Both the position numbers and the translations under genes were made by a program. 11,488 bases of DNA from an uncultured Oscillospiraceae bacterium. Its GTDB lineage: Bacteria; Bacillota; Clostridia; Oscillospirales; Oscillospiraceae. The stretch is taken from assembly GCA_934655935.1 (NCBI GenBank), contig CAKUHJ010000052.1, forward strand, positions 1-11,488. The letters run 5' to 3'. Positions 1-6,512 of this stretch are shown one piece after another (positions within the stretch are counted from its first letter, which is position 1; every line of letters begins with the position of its first letter). The notes beneath the pieces were generated by a model. The model was given only the letters and a program-made list of their open reading frames with translations. It was not told the DNA's origin and ran no database searches.

Positions 1-1093
1 GCCTCAGGCTGTCCGCAATTCCGGCAGCGCCCGGCGGAAGGAAATCCGTGATTTCCCCGCTTCTGATATTCAGCAGCAGCGGATAGCGGCACGGCGTCTG
101 CGCATCGTCATAGCAGCGCAGGCGCAGGAGCACACGTTCCTTATCTCCCGCGACGGCGGACACGCTGCAGAAGCCCGGAAGCTCAGAATCGCGCGGGGTG
201 TCGATTTCAAGCCCGTCCGGGCCTATGAAATAAGAAAACTCCGCCGTATGCGCAATGCCCTGAAACATGAACTCAAACCGCGCCTGCCGCTTTTCATACC
301 GGGCAGGGTCCGCAAGAAACGCATAAGCCCCGGTCTGCCCGCTGCGGCACACGCGCTCTGTCAGAAGCGTCCACGCCTCGTCCGCAGAGGCCAGAAGCGT
401 GAACACGCGCACGTGCTGCGCCGCTTCGGCCGAAGACGAATCCCTGGCCGGATTCTTTTCATATTGCGCAAAGAACTGCGCAAGCTCCGCCTTTGAGACC
501 GCATTGGGCGAGAACAGGTCCCCGCTTCTAAGGGAAAACGTGTTCCGTTCATCCCCGCCTTCCGCATCCGCCTCGAAGCCCGCCAGCGCCTCCCGGCGCA
601 GAGACTGCGCCTTAAAAAGGCTCTGCTCTTCGCTCAGGCCCGGAAACGCCGGACGAAGGCCCTCGTCCAGCGGGATGGACAGAAGGCTTCTTGCCGCAAG
701 CCGGCCCTCCCGGTTTTCAAAGAGAAGAATCTGGTGCGTGTTCTCCCCGCCGCCCTGCGAAAGCAGATCGCCCTCCCAGACAAATGCGGCCTGCTGCGTC
801 TGGGTGCTCCGGAAAAGGGCAGGCTCCGAAAGCGCGGGCGAACTCCAGTCCCAGAGCTGGAATTCCGCAGCCTCGTAGCAGATCAGCTCGCCTGAAAGTG
901 CATACGCCGCCGGCCAGGCGTCCGCCGTTCTGCCGGAGGGCAGGTCCGTGCGCGCCGTCAGGCGGACGACATGGCCGTCTTCCAGCGTAAAAATCTGCAG
1001 TCGTTCCAGCCCGCTTCCGGCAAAGCCGTATACCAGGAGCTCCGGCTGGCCGTTCCGGTCCAGGTCCAGAAGCGGCAGCTTCAGAAGCAGATA
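1..1093 (-). pseudogene. Detached C-terminal region of the M56 sensor-protease gene, partial at the left edge
   Basis: Translating the minus strand from just after the TAA at 1094-1096 gives 364 codons with no stop, running out of the window. The frame is the same as that of the M56 gene, and the sequence reads on naturally from its last residues. It opens with YLLLKLPLLDLDRNGQPELLVYGF. The DLDRNGQPELLV core resembles the DxDxDGxxELL calcium-loop pattern of FG-GAP/VCBS-like or dockerin-like repeats. No ATG, GTG or TTG codon occurs in frame until 410-412, so 227 codons lack a normal start, which argues against an independent gene. A GGAGG (1105-1109) lies 14 nt before a CTG at 1088-1090, so weak re-initiation on CTG cannot be excluded. 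The rest mixes Trp/Phe/Tyr-rich beta-type stretches with charged segments and matches no family I can name. Most likely it is the extracellular sensor part of the upstream protein, cut off by a nonsense codon. Readthrough or a sequencing error are the alternatives. Confidence 0.7.
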
Positions 1094-2224
1094 TTACGGA
1101 GCTCCCTCCGCAGTAAATAAAGTGTCCAGAGAAAATCGCCGGTAAAGGTCTGCGGCCGCGCTCCAGTCCGGCTCCGACGCCTGGGACTCTGCAGGCTGCA
1201 GGGCCGGTTCCGCAGCGCCTGCCTCCGGAGCCGGCGCCGCCGGAAGCGCGCTTGCCCCCGTAAAGCAGCAGAGCGTCGCGGCAATGGCGAGCGCAGACGC
1301 CGCCGCAGACGCCGGAAGGCTGCGTTTCGGCGCCGTCACAAGCGCCTCCAGCCGCTCACGCAGCGCGCGCTTGCCCGCCTGCATGGTCGTTGCCGTGCAG
1401 GTCGGGTCGGCCGCCGCAGCCGGGAGCGTAAAATGCAGCAGGGTCCTTGCGTAGACCTGCCGGTTCTCCTCGCCCAGGCGGTGCAGCGCCCCCTCGTCGC
1501 AGGCAAGCTCCGCGTCCTGCATGCTGAGCTCTGCCGCGAGCCATACCAGCGGGTGGAACCAGTAAACAGCCAGGCACACGCACCGCAGCGCCGACCAGAT
1601 ATGGTCGCCGTGCGCCCGGTGGACCTCCTCGTGCGCCAGCACGTGCACCAGCGCGTTCTTATCGAGAAAGGCCTCGCTTGTAAGATAAACCGCCGGCCGG
1701 AACAGGCCGAACAGACAGGGCGTTTTTACCGCGTCCGTCCAGTAGACCTTCTGCGCGCAGCTTACGCCGAGGCATTCGCGCCGCGTTCTTTTCAGCCTGC
1801 GGGCAAAGCGCAGATTCCCAAGCAGGAGCCACAGCCCGCACGCCGCCGCACCCGCAAGCCAGATATGCTTCGGCGTAAGCCGGGGCGCAGGGTGCTTTTC
1901 CTGCGGGCGCGCCTGCTGCGCAGGCGCGGAAGCCTCCGCCGGGGTCTCCGCCTCTGCCTGCGCCGCGCCGGTCTGCTGCGGCACAGCCGCCGCTTCCTGC
2001 GCGGCGGGCTGCCGCTGCGCATCCTGAATGACAGCCTGAAGCCGTACCGAGACATTTTCCGCCGCAAACGGCGCGTGGCCGAACTGAACCGGCACCATCA
2101 GCCGCAGCAGGACCAGCAGCCACAGCGCGTAGCGAAAACGCGCGCTGCCCGCCCTTTTCAGCGCGGTGCGAAGCGCCGCCACAAGCAGAATCAGCGCGGA
2201 GGAGGTCAGCAGAAAATTTATCAT
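1094..2224 (-). CDS. M56 (BlaR1/MecR1-type) membrane metalloprotease, ended by an in-frame TAA
   Basis: Peptidase M56 proteins are integral-membrane zinc proteases that, in BlaR1 and MecR1, respond to an outside signal and cause loss of a BlaI-type repressor. The 376-residue product has hydrophobic segments near residues 3-20, 33-45, 119-137, 212-229 and 305-327. The zinc-protease motif HEEVH is at 198-202 in the context LAHEEVHRAHGD, and the downstream glutamate motif DAELACDE is at 237-244; both are intact. An Ala/Gln/Glu-rich loop at 70-115 separates the second and third membrane segments. After the last helix a short Ala/Pro/Glu linker leads to FSLDTLFTAEGAP and the stop. The same frame continues open beyond it, so this is probably the front part of a longer gene. 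The ATG overlaps the TGA of the NAGPA gene (ATGA, 2221-2224), with only a G-rich weak ribosome site, which implies translational coupling. The family call is secure. Whether the truncated product still signals is unknown. Confidence 0.88.
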   Translation of the reverse strand: MINFLLTSSALILLVAALRTALKRAGSARFRYALWLLVLLRLMVPVQFGHAPFAAENVSVRLQAVIQDAQRQPAAQEAAAVPQQTGAAQAEAETPAEASAPAQQARPQEKHPAPRLTPKHIWLAGAAACGLWLLLGNLRFARRLKRTRRECLGVSCAQKVYWTDAVKTPCLFGLFRPAVYLTSEAFLDKNALVHVLAHEEVHRAHGDHIWSALRCVCLAVYWFHPLVWLAAELSMQDAELACDEGALHRLGEENRQVYARTLLHFTLPAAAADPTCTATTMQAGKRALRERLEALVTAPKRSLPASAAASALAIAATLCCFTGASALPAAPAPEAGAAEPALQPAESQASEPDWSAAADLYRRFSLDTLFTAEGAP

Positions 2225-3546
2225 CCCGATTCCCCCGTTCCGTAGCAGAAGGCGTTCGGCACAGGCCTGCCCTGGCTCAGGGAAAGGTTCGCGCAGCGCG
2301 TGAGATATTCTCCGTCGTACCAGAGCATCATGCTCGCCCCGCCGTCCGCGTTGAGCGCCTGTACGCAGCCGTGCCGCTCAAGAATCCGCGCGCATTCGTT
2401 GATATCCGTGCCGAGGATGCCGGCCAGGTAGTTTCGCCCCTCGATGGCCAGCATCAGAATTTCATACCGGTCAGACTGGCCGATGACCGAGCGCGGATTG
2501 ATCTCCACCCACCAGTCTGAAACCATTGCCTGCCCGTCGACAATGACCGCCGGCTCAAACTCCATCGCGTCCCGGCAGTCCTCGGAGACCGGCGTTTCGA
2601 TCGGGCAGATATAGAGCCGGTCGTCCTTCCGGATTTCAAGCCGGCGGTAGCTGTGCCAGCTGTAATTGCTGTAGGGGTAATTCAGAACGGTATTCCCATG
2701 GCTCATGGAAAGGCCCGCAAGCATGCTGCCGTTGCCGTTGCCGATATTCCCCATGCTGTCGACGTCAATAAAGCCGCTGGCCGTCATCGCGAGCACCGCG
2801 CCCTCCTGCTGGGCAATGACGCCGACGGTCTGCCCATAGTCCGAAATCCCCTGGCCGACGCCCTGCGAATGGCCGATGGACAGCCTTGCAGGGTCCTTCG
2901 CAACCGCCAGAACCCCGCGATATCCGGAGCCCTCCACCCGGAGCAGAAGAATCTGATTTTTGGCGTCCACCGCCAGAACCTGCTCGTCCTGCACGGTGCG
3001 GATGCTGGTCCCCGTGTCGTCCAGCCCCGCCTCGTTGATCAGAATCGACTCCCAGCCGTTTTCCAGTGCCTCGGGATGCTCGGCAAGATAGGCCTCAAAG
3101 CTCTCTCGGTCCAGCTCCCAGAAGCGTTCGTAGAAAATCTCCTCGGGCGTTTTTTCGGGCTCCGGCTCCGTAAGATCCGGCTCCAAAGGCGCTGGGTTCT
3201 CCTCCCTCGGCGGTGTCTGCTGCGGCTGCTCCGTCTGCCAGGTCGTGCCAGTGCTCTGCTGCGCCTGGGCAATGCGCACGTATTTATCCGTCACCTCGCG
3301 CACCACGGATGCCGGGAGCAAATCCTCCGCAAGCCATCGGTGCCGCATGGTCGACATCGCCGTTGCGATATAGGCCTCGCGCCAATAGGATATAAACTCG
3401 TTTTTGCTGTAGCAAAGAAAAAAATAAGCGCCCTCCAGAAGAAGCAGCACGCCGAGCACAATCGCAAGCGTCCAGAGCGGCTTCTTCCTTTTCTGCCGCT
3501 TCTGCTTCCTTCTGAGATATTTTCCGCCCTGTTTCTGCGTCTGCAC
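2221..3546 (-). CDS. Membrane-anchored NAGPA-domain (phosphodiester glycosidase-like) protein
   Basis: The 441-residue product begins with a very basic segment (residues 1-22) and one hydrophobic helix (about 24-45), with no cleavage site. This predicts an N-in, single-pass protein facing outward. A Pro/Glu/Thr-rich linker (100-135) leads to the NAGPA (phosphodiester glycosidase, DUF2233) domain in the C-terminal half. Its typical blocks are visible: NPRSVIGQ at 350-357, the LMLAIEGR strand at 364-371, NADGGASMM at 399-407 in place of the usual NxDGGGSxxM, and RPVPNAF at 427-433. Relatives remove GlcNAc from phosphodiesters or act in exopolysaccharide metabolism, so the likely substrate is an envelope glycan or a phosphodiester-linked sugar (inference). 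The start is GTG, fixed by GGAGGG at 3554-3559 seven bases upstream. The gene lies 74 bp after the BlaI-type gene and overlaps the M56 start by 4 bp, so the three are one operon. The Gly-to-Ala change in the DGGG motif may affect activity. Confidence 0.85.
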   Translation of the reverse strand: MQTQKQGGKYLRRKQKRQKRKKPLWTLAIVLGVLLLLEGAYFFLCYSKNEFISYWREAYIATAMSTMRHRWLAEDLLPASVVREVTDKYVRIAQAQQSTGTTWQTEQPQQTPPREENPAPLEPDLTEPEPEKTPEEIFYERFWELDRESFEAYLAEHPEALENGWESILINEAGLDDTGTSIRTVQDEQVLAVDAKNQILLLRVEGSGYRGVLAVAKDPARLSIGHSQGVGQGISDYGQTVGVIAQQEGAVLAMTASGFIDVDSMGNIGNGNGSMLAGLSMSHGNTVLNYPYSNYSWHSYRRLEIRKDDRLYICPIETPVSEDCRDAMEFEPAVIVDGQAMVSDWWVEINPRSVIGQSDRYEILMLAIEGRNYLAGILGTDINECARILERHGCVQALNADGGASMMLWYDGEYLTRCANLSLSQGRPVPNAFCYGTGESG

Positions 3547-3620
3547 GCTTCAGCCCTCCAAATTGCAATTCCGGCCGCACCAAAAGCCGGCGCGCAAAAG
3601 CGCTCCGGCTCCGGTTATGA

Positions 3621-4019
3621 TTATGAATTCTGATCCTTCTGCGCTTCGTCCGCCTGCTGAACAATGGCGTAGAGCGCGTCAATTTCCTCTCTGCTGAGAG
3701 ACTGCTTTCTGGCGATGCTGGAGAGCATCATGCTCACGCTTCCGTGAAACACGCGGTTTAAAAAGCGCTCCGCAGCCGTCTGCTCCGCGTCGCTTCTTTG
3801 AAGCATCGGCGTATAGCAAAGCACGCCCGCCTGCTGCTCGCAGCGAACGAGGCCCTTTTCTGTCATCCGGCGCAGCATGGTCAGCGTGGTGCTGCGCGTC
3901 CAGCCGGCATGCGTCTGAAGCCACTGCACGCACGCGCGTCCCGTGCGCGGCGCCTGCGCCCAGAGGCACTCCATCAGCTTCCATTCCGCTTCGGTCAGGA
4001 CGACGGGCTGATTCTGCAT
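3621..4019 (-). CDS. BlaI/MecI/CopY-family transcriptional repressor
   Basis: The 132-residue protein has the usual BlaI length and layout. A winged helix-turn-helix spans residues 8-72 (LTEAEWKLMECLW, then a recognition helix around WTRSTTLTMLRRMTEKGLV). A C-terminal dimerisation helix region follows, with FLNRVFHGSVSMMLSSI at 86-102 and LSREEIDAL at 108-116. In the known family a dimer binds dyads containing TACA/TGTA and is inactivated when the partner M56 protease is triggered. The start is the ATG at 4017-4019, with GGAGGG at 4026-4031. A longer frame opens at 4061, but that position is upstream of the predicted -10 element and would not be transcribed. Two palindromes and a promoter directly upstream point to autoregulation. 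It is first in an operon with the NAGPA and M56 genes; a BlaI-type gene next to its M56 partner is typical, a NAGPA gene between them is not. The inducing signal is unknown; nothing here points to a beta-lactamase. Confidence 0.93.
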   Translation of the reverse strand: MQNQPVVLTEAEWKLMECLWAQAPRTGRACVQWLQTHAGWTRSTTLTMLRRMTEKGLVRCEQQAGVLCYTPMLQRSDAEQTAAERFLNRVFHGSVSMMLSSIARKQSLSREEIDALYAIVQQADEAQKDQNS

Positions 4020-4028
4020 GAGAAACCC

Positions 4029-4055
4029 TCCTGTGTTTACAATGTAAACACAGGA
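4029..4055. promoter_or_regulatory. Perfect 27-bp palindrome, proximal operator of the BlaI-type repressor
   Basis: Two 13-base arms (TCCTGTGTTTACA and its exact complement) flank a single central A at 4042. The core is TACA-A-TGTA, close to the TACAnnTGTA core of BlaI/MecI/CopY operators but with one central base instead of two. It overlaps the predicted -10 element, the start of transcription and part of the repressor's ribosome binding site. A bound dimer would block both polymerase and the leader. Operator function is inferred from symmetry and position. Confidence 0.85.
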
Positions 4056-4080
4056 TAGCACAGGCTGTTTACTTTGTCAA
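4052..4080 (-). promoter_or_regulatory. Promoter of the BlaI-NAGPA-M56 operon
   Basis: On the minus strand there is a consensus -35 TTGACA (4075-4080), a 17-bp spacer and a -10 TATCCT (4052-4057). The -10 is preceded by TGC, giving an extended -10. The -35 lies inside the distal palindrome and the -10 overlaps the proximal one. This leaves a leader of only about 25 nt before the repressor ATG. It begins 5-10 bp after the stop codon of the preceding gene, so read-through from that gene could also feed the operon. Confidence 0.8.
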
Positions 4081-4086
4081 CAGCCT
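4062..4086. promoter_or_regulatory. Imperfect 25-bp palindrome, distal operator candidate
   Basis: The arms read AGGCTGTTTAC and GTCAACAGCCT around a centre at 4074, with one internal mismatch and a non-pairing TTT centre. The half-site TGTTTAC matches the proximal operator. The mismatch falls exactly where the -35 TTGACA needs a C. The two palindrome centres are 32 bp apart, about three helical turns, so two repressor dimers would sit on the same DNA face. It overlaps the stop codon of the beta-helix gene and might also form a weak terminator hairpin. Confidence 0.65.
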
Positions 4087-5401
4087 ATTCGCGCAGATAC
4101 TCCGCGATTGCCGCAAGCAGATCCGAAAGCTCCTGCCGGCTTACAGGACTCTGCGTCGTCGGCGCAGCTTCCTGCGCGGCGTCCGCGTCCGGTTCGCTTT
4201 CCTCCCGGGACGTCTGCGCCGCCGGCGCATCCGACTCCGGAGCCGCTGCTTCCTGTGCGTCCGTCTCCGGCGCATCCGTCTCCGGCGTCTGCGGAGCCTC
4301 CACAGCAAACAGCGTCAGGGTAAAGAAGCCCTCCGAGCTCTGCGCCTCCAGCGCGTACGCAGGCGTATCGCTTGCAAAGCAGGCGGAGAAATCCTCCGCA
4401 TAGCCGGAAAGGACCGTCCCCTCTCCATCCGCGCGGGAAAGAAGGATTCTGGAATCCGCACTCAGCCCGCGCGCGCCCACCGCCAGCTCTGCGCTCTGCG
4501 AGGCTGTATTGAGCCAGAGGTCGTTCTCCTCGCCTTGCGCGCGGTTGCCGGAGATCGAAACCTCGTCGCTGAGCTCGAGCTTGCCGGCGCAGTAAACGCC
4601 GCCGCCGAGAAGGCGGTTGTCTGCTTCGCCCGCGCCGGTCGCCGCATTCCCGGTCACGCGCACGCCGCGCATCGCGCAGAAGGCGTTTTCCGCAATGACC
4701 ACACCGCCGCCGTAGCGCCCGCTGTTTCCCGCAATGGTCAGTCCGTAAAGATACAGCTCGTTGTAATCGCCCACGCACAGCGCGCCCGCCGTCGCCCCGG
4801 AGATCAGGCCTGCCGCACTTCCCTTTTCACCGGCGGCAATGTAGCCCTCCTGCCAGGAAAAGCTGCCGTCGTCAAAGCGGCACAAGCCGTCCTCATCCAG
4901 ATAGTACGCATGCCGGACGCCGGAGCCGCCGCAGTCTGAAAGATAGACGCGGGAGGGCTCCTGCTGCTCGCTTCCGACCGCAAGGTAGAGAATATAGCCC
5001 TCCGCGCCGTCCTGCAGCGCAAGCTTAAAGCCGTTCAGGCAGAGAAAAACCTCCTGCCCGCCGGCCTCCACGCGAAGCGGCTCGTCAAGATAGGTATCCT
5101 GCGTCAGATAATACGCGCCCGAGGGCAGCGCGCCGCCCAGGGTCTGAAGCGGCTCGTAGGTCACGCTCCGGCCGTCGGCGCAGAGAGTCTGCTCGCCGCA
5201 GCTGCAGTGCGTGTGTTCGCCGTCCTGCTCTGCAGCGGCGGTCTGCTCTGCCTGTGCGTCCGGCGCCGCAGCCGCTTCGCCGGTCTGCGCAGACGCGTCC
5301 TGCGTCTCGTCCTGCGCCGTATCCGCCGCCGCGGCCACCGCGCCGCAGGCAAAGCAAAGCGCGCAGACAAGCGCCAGAATTCTGATAAGCTTCCGTTTCA
5401 T
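4085..5401 (-). CDS. Secreted beta-helix-like protein of unknown function
   Basis: The 438-residue product starts with a signal peptide (basic MKRKLIR, hydrophobic core 8-24, likely cleavage near the Ala run at 22-26). No lipobox cysteine is evident. An Ala/Gln/Glu-rich spacer leads to HTHCSCGE (63-70), then a region with the pattern ALPSGAYYLTQDTYLDEPLRV (91-111) and FLCLNGFKLAL (119-129). Clostridial secreted proteins with these patterns often fold as right-handed parallel beta-helices. Repeats such as LTIAGNSGRYGGGVV (221-235), VRVTGNAATG and LLGGGVYCAGKLELSDEVSISGN fit beta-helix rungs. The tail (369-417) is acidic and repetitive, with ETDAP, ETDAQ and ESDAP units, followed by an amphipathic helix at the end. 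There is no LPXTG or other wall anchor, so it is probably released or held non-covalently. The ATG at 5399-5401 is chosen over one six codons upstream because GGAGG (5409-5413) lies seven bases before it. Binding or surface function is a guess. Confidence 0.85.
   Translation of the reverse strand: MKRKLIRILALVCALCFACGAVAAAADTAQDETQDASAQTGEAAAAPDAQAEQTAAAEQDGEHTHCSCGEQTLCADGRSVTYEPLQTLGGALPSGAYYLTQDTYLDEPLRVEAGGQEVFLCLNGFKLALQDGAEGYILYLAVGSEQQEPSRVYLSDCGGSGVRHAYYLDEDGLCRFDDGSFSWQEGYIAAGEKGSAAGLISGATAGALCVGDYNELYLYGLTIAGNSGRYGGGVVIAENAFCAMRGVRVTGNAATGAGEADNRLLGGGVYCAGKLELSDEVSISGNRAQGEENDLWLNTASQSAELAVGARGLSADSRILLSRADGEGTVLSGYAEDFSACFASDTPAYALEAQSSEGFFTLTLFAVEAPQTPETDAPETDAQEAAAPESDAPAAQTSREESEPDADAAQEAAPTTQSPVSRQELSDLLAAIAEYLRE
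4227..4285. repeat. 15-bp-periodic repeat coding for an acidic tail
   Basis: A 14-base unit (GCRTCCGWCTCCGG) occurs at 4227-4240, 4257-4270 and 4272-4285, so copies keep a 15-bp register. In the beta-helix gene it encodes ESDAP/ETDAP/ETDAQ units. It is ordinary low-complexity coding sequence that may vary in copy number by slippage. Confidence 0.6.
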
Positions 5402-5432
5402 CTTGGCTCCTCCCAGCAATGTATCTGCAATG

Positions 5433-5461
5433 GTTTTACATCATTCTTCCGTTTCTGTCAA
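5433..5461 (-). promoter_or_regulatory. Promoter of the secreted beta-helix gene
   Basis: On the minus strand there is a consensus -35 TTGACA (5456-5461), a 17-bp spacer and -10 TAAAAC (5433-5438, four of six matches). It lies about 32 bp upstream of the chosen ATG, just before the GGAGG site. No operator-like symmetry is obvious. Confidence 0.7.
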
Positions 5462-5513
5462 CCAACGCCAGAAAGCTTCACAAAATCTTAAAAAAGAAGG
5501 CTCTGGCCGGGGC

Positions 5514-6383
5514 TTAAGGCCGCTCGGCTGCAAAAATCCCCGTGAACTGCGGCTTGTTCAGAATCTGCGCGAGGCGGTCGCACTTGCACAAAAAGAGATA
5601 GTACACATTCCTGCCGCAGCCGCAGAGGGATTCATAATTGGCCTGCCCCTTGGCGAGGATGAGGTTGCTTTCCTCCACGCAGCTGCAAAATTCCCCGCTG
5701 CAGCAGGAAAGCTCCGTCGCCGGAATGCAGCAGCCGCTGCCGATCACCCTGGCAATCCGGTCCATGCCCGCGGCGAGGGCGTCGGCCTGGGTGGCGTCGT
5801 TCTGCGCAGGGCCGCCGCGTACCCCATAATAAATTTCAAGCCCCGGATACTGCCGCCGCAGCTGCTCCACCAGCGGCACGTCAAAGACGATTTCTCCCGC
5901 ATTGTCGCCGATGATGAGCGCCTGCCGCGCCTGCGCAAGCTGCGCGCAGAAGCGCGCATAGACCGCCTCGTCCAGCGTATCGAGCGGCGTTTTTTCCAGC
6001 ACGGAGCGGAACTTTTCCCGGATTGTGTCCTCGCTCAGCACCGCAAAATCCAGGATATTGCCCGCTCTTGAAAACTTCAGCGCCATTTTGAGCGGATCGT
6101 CCGCCTGCAGGACCTGTTCGCGCACAGCGGGCAGCGCCTCCATGGACCACTCGTTCGCGCGCCGCTTGACGTCCGAAAACAGGTCGCTCAGGCCCAGGCA
6201 TTCCTTTGCCGCCTGCTCAAAAAGCGGCACACACCAGGACGCGGACACACCCTCCGGCGCGTCCAGAATCGCCTGCAGAACCCGCCGTATAAAGGCCATA
6301 TCCCGTTCGTCGTTCGGCCGCCCGGACGTCAGTTTTGCCTGCCGCTCTACCATGCAGGCCACGCATCTTGCATCCATCTGCAT
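5514..6383 (-). CDS. DUF89/ARMT1-like metal-dependent phosphatase family protein, cysteine-rich
   Basis: The 289-residue protein matches the DUF89 (damage-control phosphatase) family, whose known members use a divalent metal to remove phosphate from harmful or surplus phosphometabolites. Visible hallmarks are the N-terminal CxxC (C7, C10) of the prokaryotic group, AGNILDF (107-113), the metal-site loop GDNAGEIVFD (159-168), VRGGPAQNDAT (188-198) and LAKGQANYESL (243-253). Length is normal for the prokaryotic subfamily. The start is the ATG at 6381-6383, with GGAGGG at 6391-6396 seven bases upstream; a longer in-frame extension has no comparable site and would run back through the promoter. 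The protein has 15 cysteines, ten of them between residues 218 and 268 as CC, CC, CxC, CxC and CxC groups, many more than usual for the family as I know it. Its substrate cannot be predicted. It diverges from the PAP2 phosphatase gene. Confidence 0.88.
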   Translation of the reverse strand: MQMDARCVACMVERQAKLTSGRPNDERDMAFIRRVLQAILDAPEGVSASWCVPLFEQAAKECLGLSDLFSDVKRRANEWSMEALPAVREQVLQADDPLKMALKFSRAGNILDFAVLSEDTIREKFRSVLEKTPLDTLDEAVYARFCAQLAQARQALIIGDNAGEIVFDVPLVEQLRRQYPGLEIYYGVRGGPAQNDATQADALAAGMDRIARVIGSGCCIPATELSCCSGEFCSCVEESNLILAKGQANYESLCGCGRNVYYLFLCKCDRLAQILNKPQFTGIFAAERP

Positions 6384-6416
6384 GAGAAATCCCTCCGCTT
6401 CTGTGTCTTGATCTGT

Positions 6417-6446
6417 ATCATAGCACGTTTTTCGACAATTCGTCAA
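6417..6446 (-). promoter_or_regulatory. Promoter of the DUF89 gene
   Basis: On the minus strand: -35 TTGACG (6441-6446), 18-bp spacer, -10 TATGAT (6417-6422) preceded by TGC (extended -10). It lies about 34 bp upstream of the DUF89 ATG. Confidence 0.75.
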
Positions 6447-6475
6447 TTGCCATCCTGGATAAAGTGTGCTATGAT
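6447..6475 (+). promoter_or_regulatory. Promoter of the PAP2 gene
   Basis: On the plus strand: -35 TTGCCA (6447-6452), 17-bp spacer, -10 TATGAT (6470-6475) preceded by TGC (extended -10). Its -35 starts at the base next to the divergent -35, so two polymerases would probably compete. The leader before the PAP2 ATG is about 30 nt. Confidence 0.75.
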
Positions 6476-6512
6476 ATCGGAACATGTCAGAAAATGATCT
6501 GGAGATTTTTCA

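Larger units (their letters stand above)
6416..6476. repeat. Perfect 11-bp inverted repeat spanning the divergent promoters
   Basis: TATCATAGCAC at 6416-6426 is the exact complement of GTGCTATGATA at 6466-6476, centred at 6446. The repeats coincide with the two extended -10 elements, so the symmetry is at least partly that of two matching promoters. A shared regulator using the arms as half-sites is possible but not shown. Confidence 0.75.

Noticed and set aside
248..990. Plus-strand open frames of 82, 159 and 99 residues
   Set aside because: They are Arg/Pro/Ser-rich, overlap each other in different frames, and oppose the continuous minus-strand frame that carries protein-like sequence with the DLDRNGQPELL motif.
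1094..1096. Reassigned stop codon (TAA read as an amino acid genome-wide)
   Set aside because: Other genes here (PAP2, MBL, DUF89, BlaI-type) end at TAA at the expected family length, so TAA acts as a stop.
3547..3620. Possible attenuator hairpins between the BlaI-type and NAGPA genes
   Set aside because: Only short stems are seen (for example GCGC-AAAA-GCGC at 3592-3603), with no T-run. The GGAGGG site and GTG start are not hidden.
1433..3633. Long plus-strand frames of 270 and 326 residues
   Set aside because: They are antisense to the M56 and NAGPA genes, show no recognisable motif, and result from high GC content and few stops on the opposite strand.
4017..4061. Earlier start for the BlaI-type repressor at 4061
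   Set aside because: It would lie upstream of the predicted -10 element, lacks a ribosome site and adds residues not found in BlaI proteins.
5480..5513. Terminator after the DUF89 gene
   Set aside because: The minus strand has a T-rich run (TTCTTTTTT) but no convincing stem before it; at most a weak terminator.
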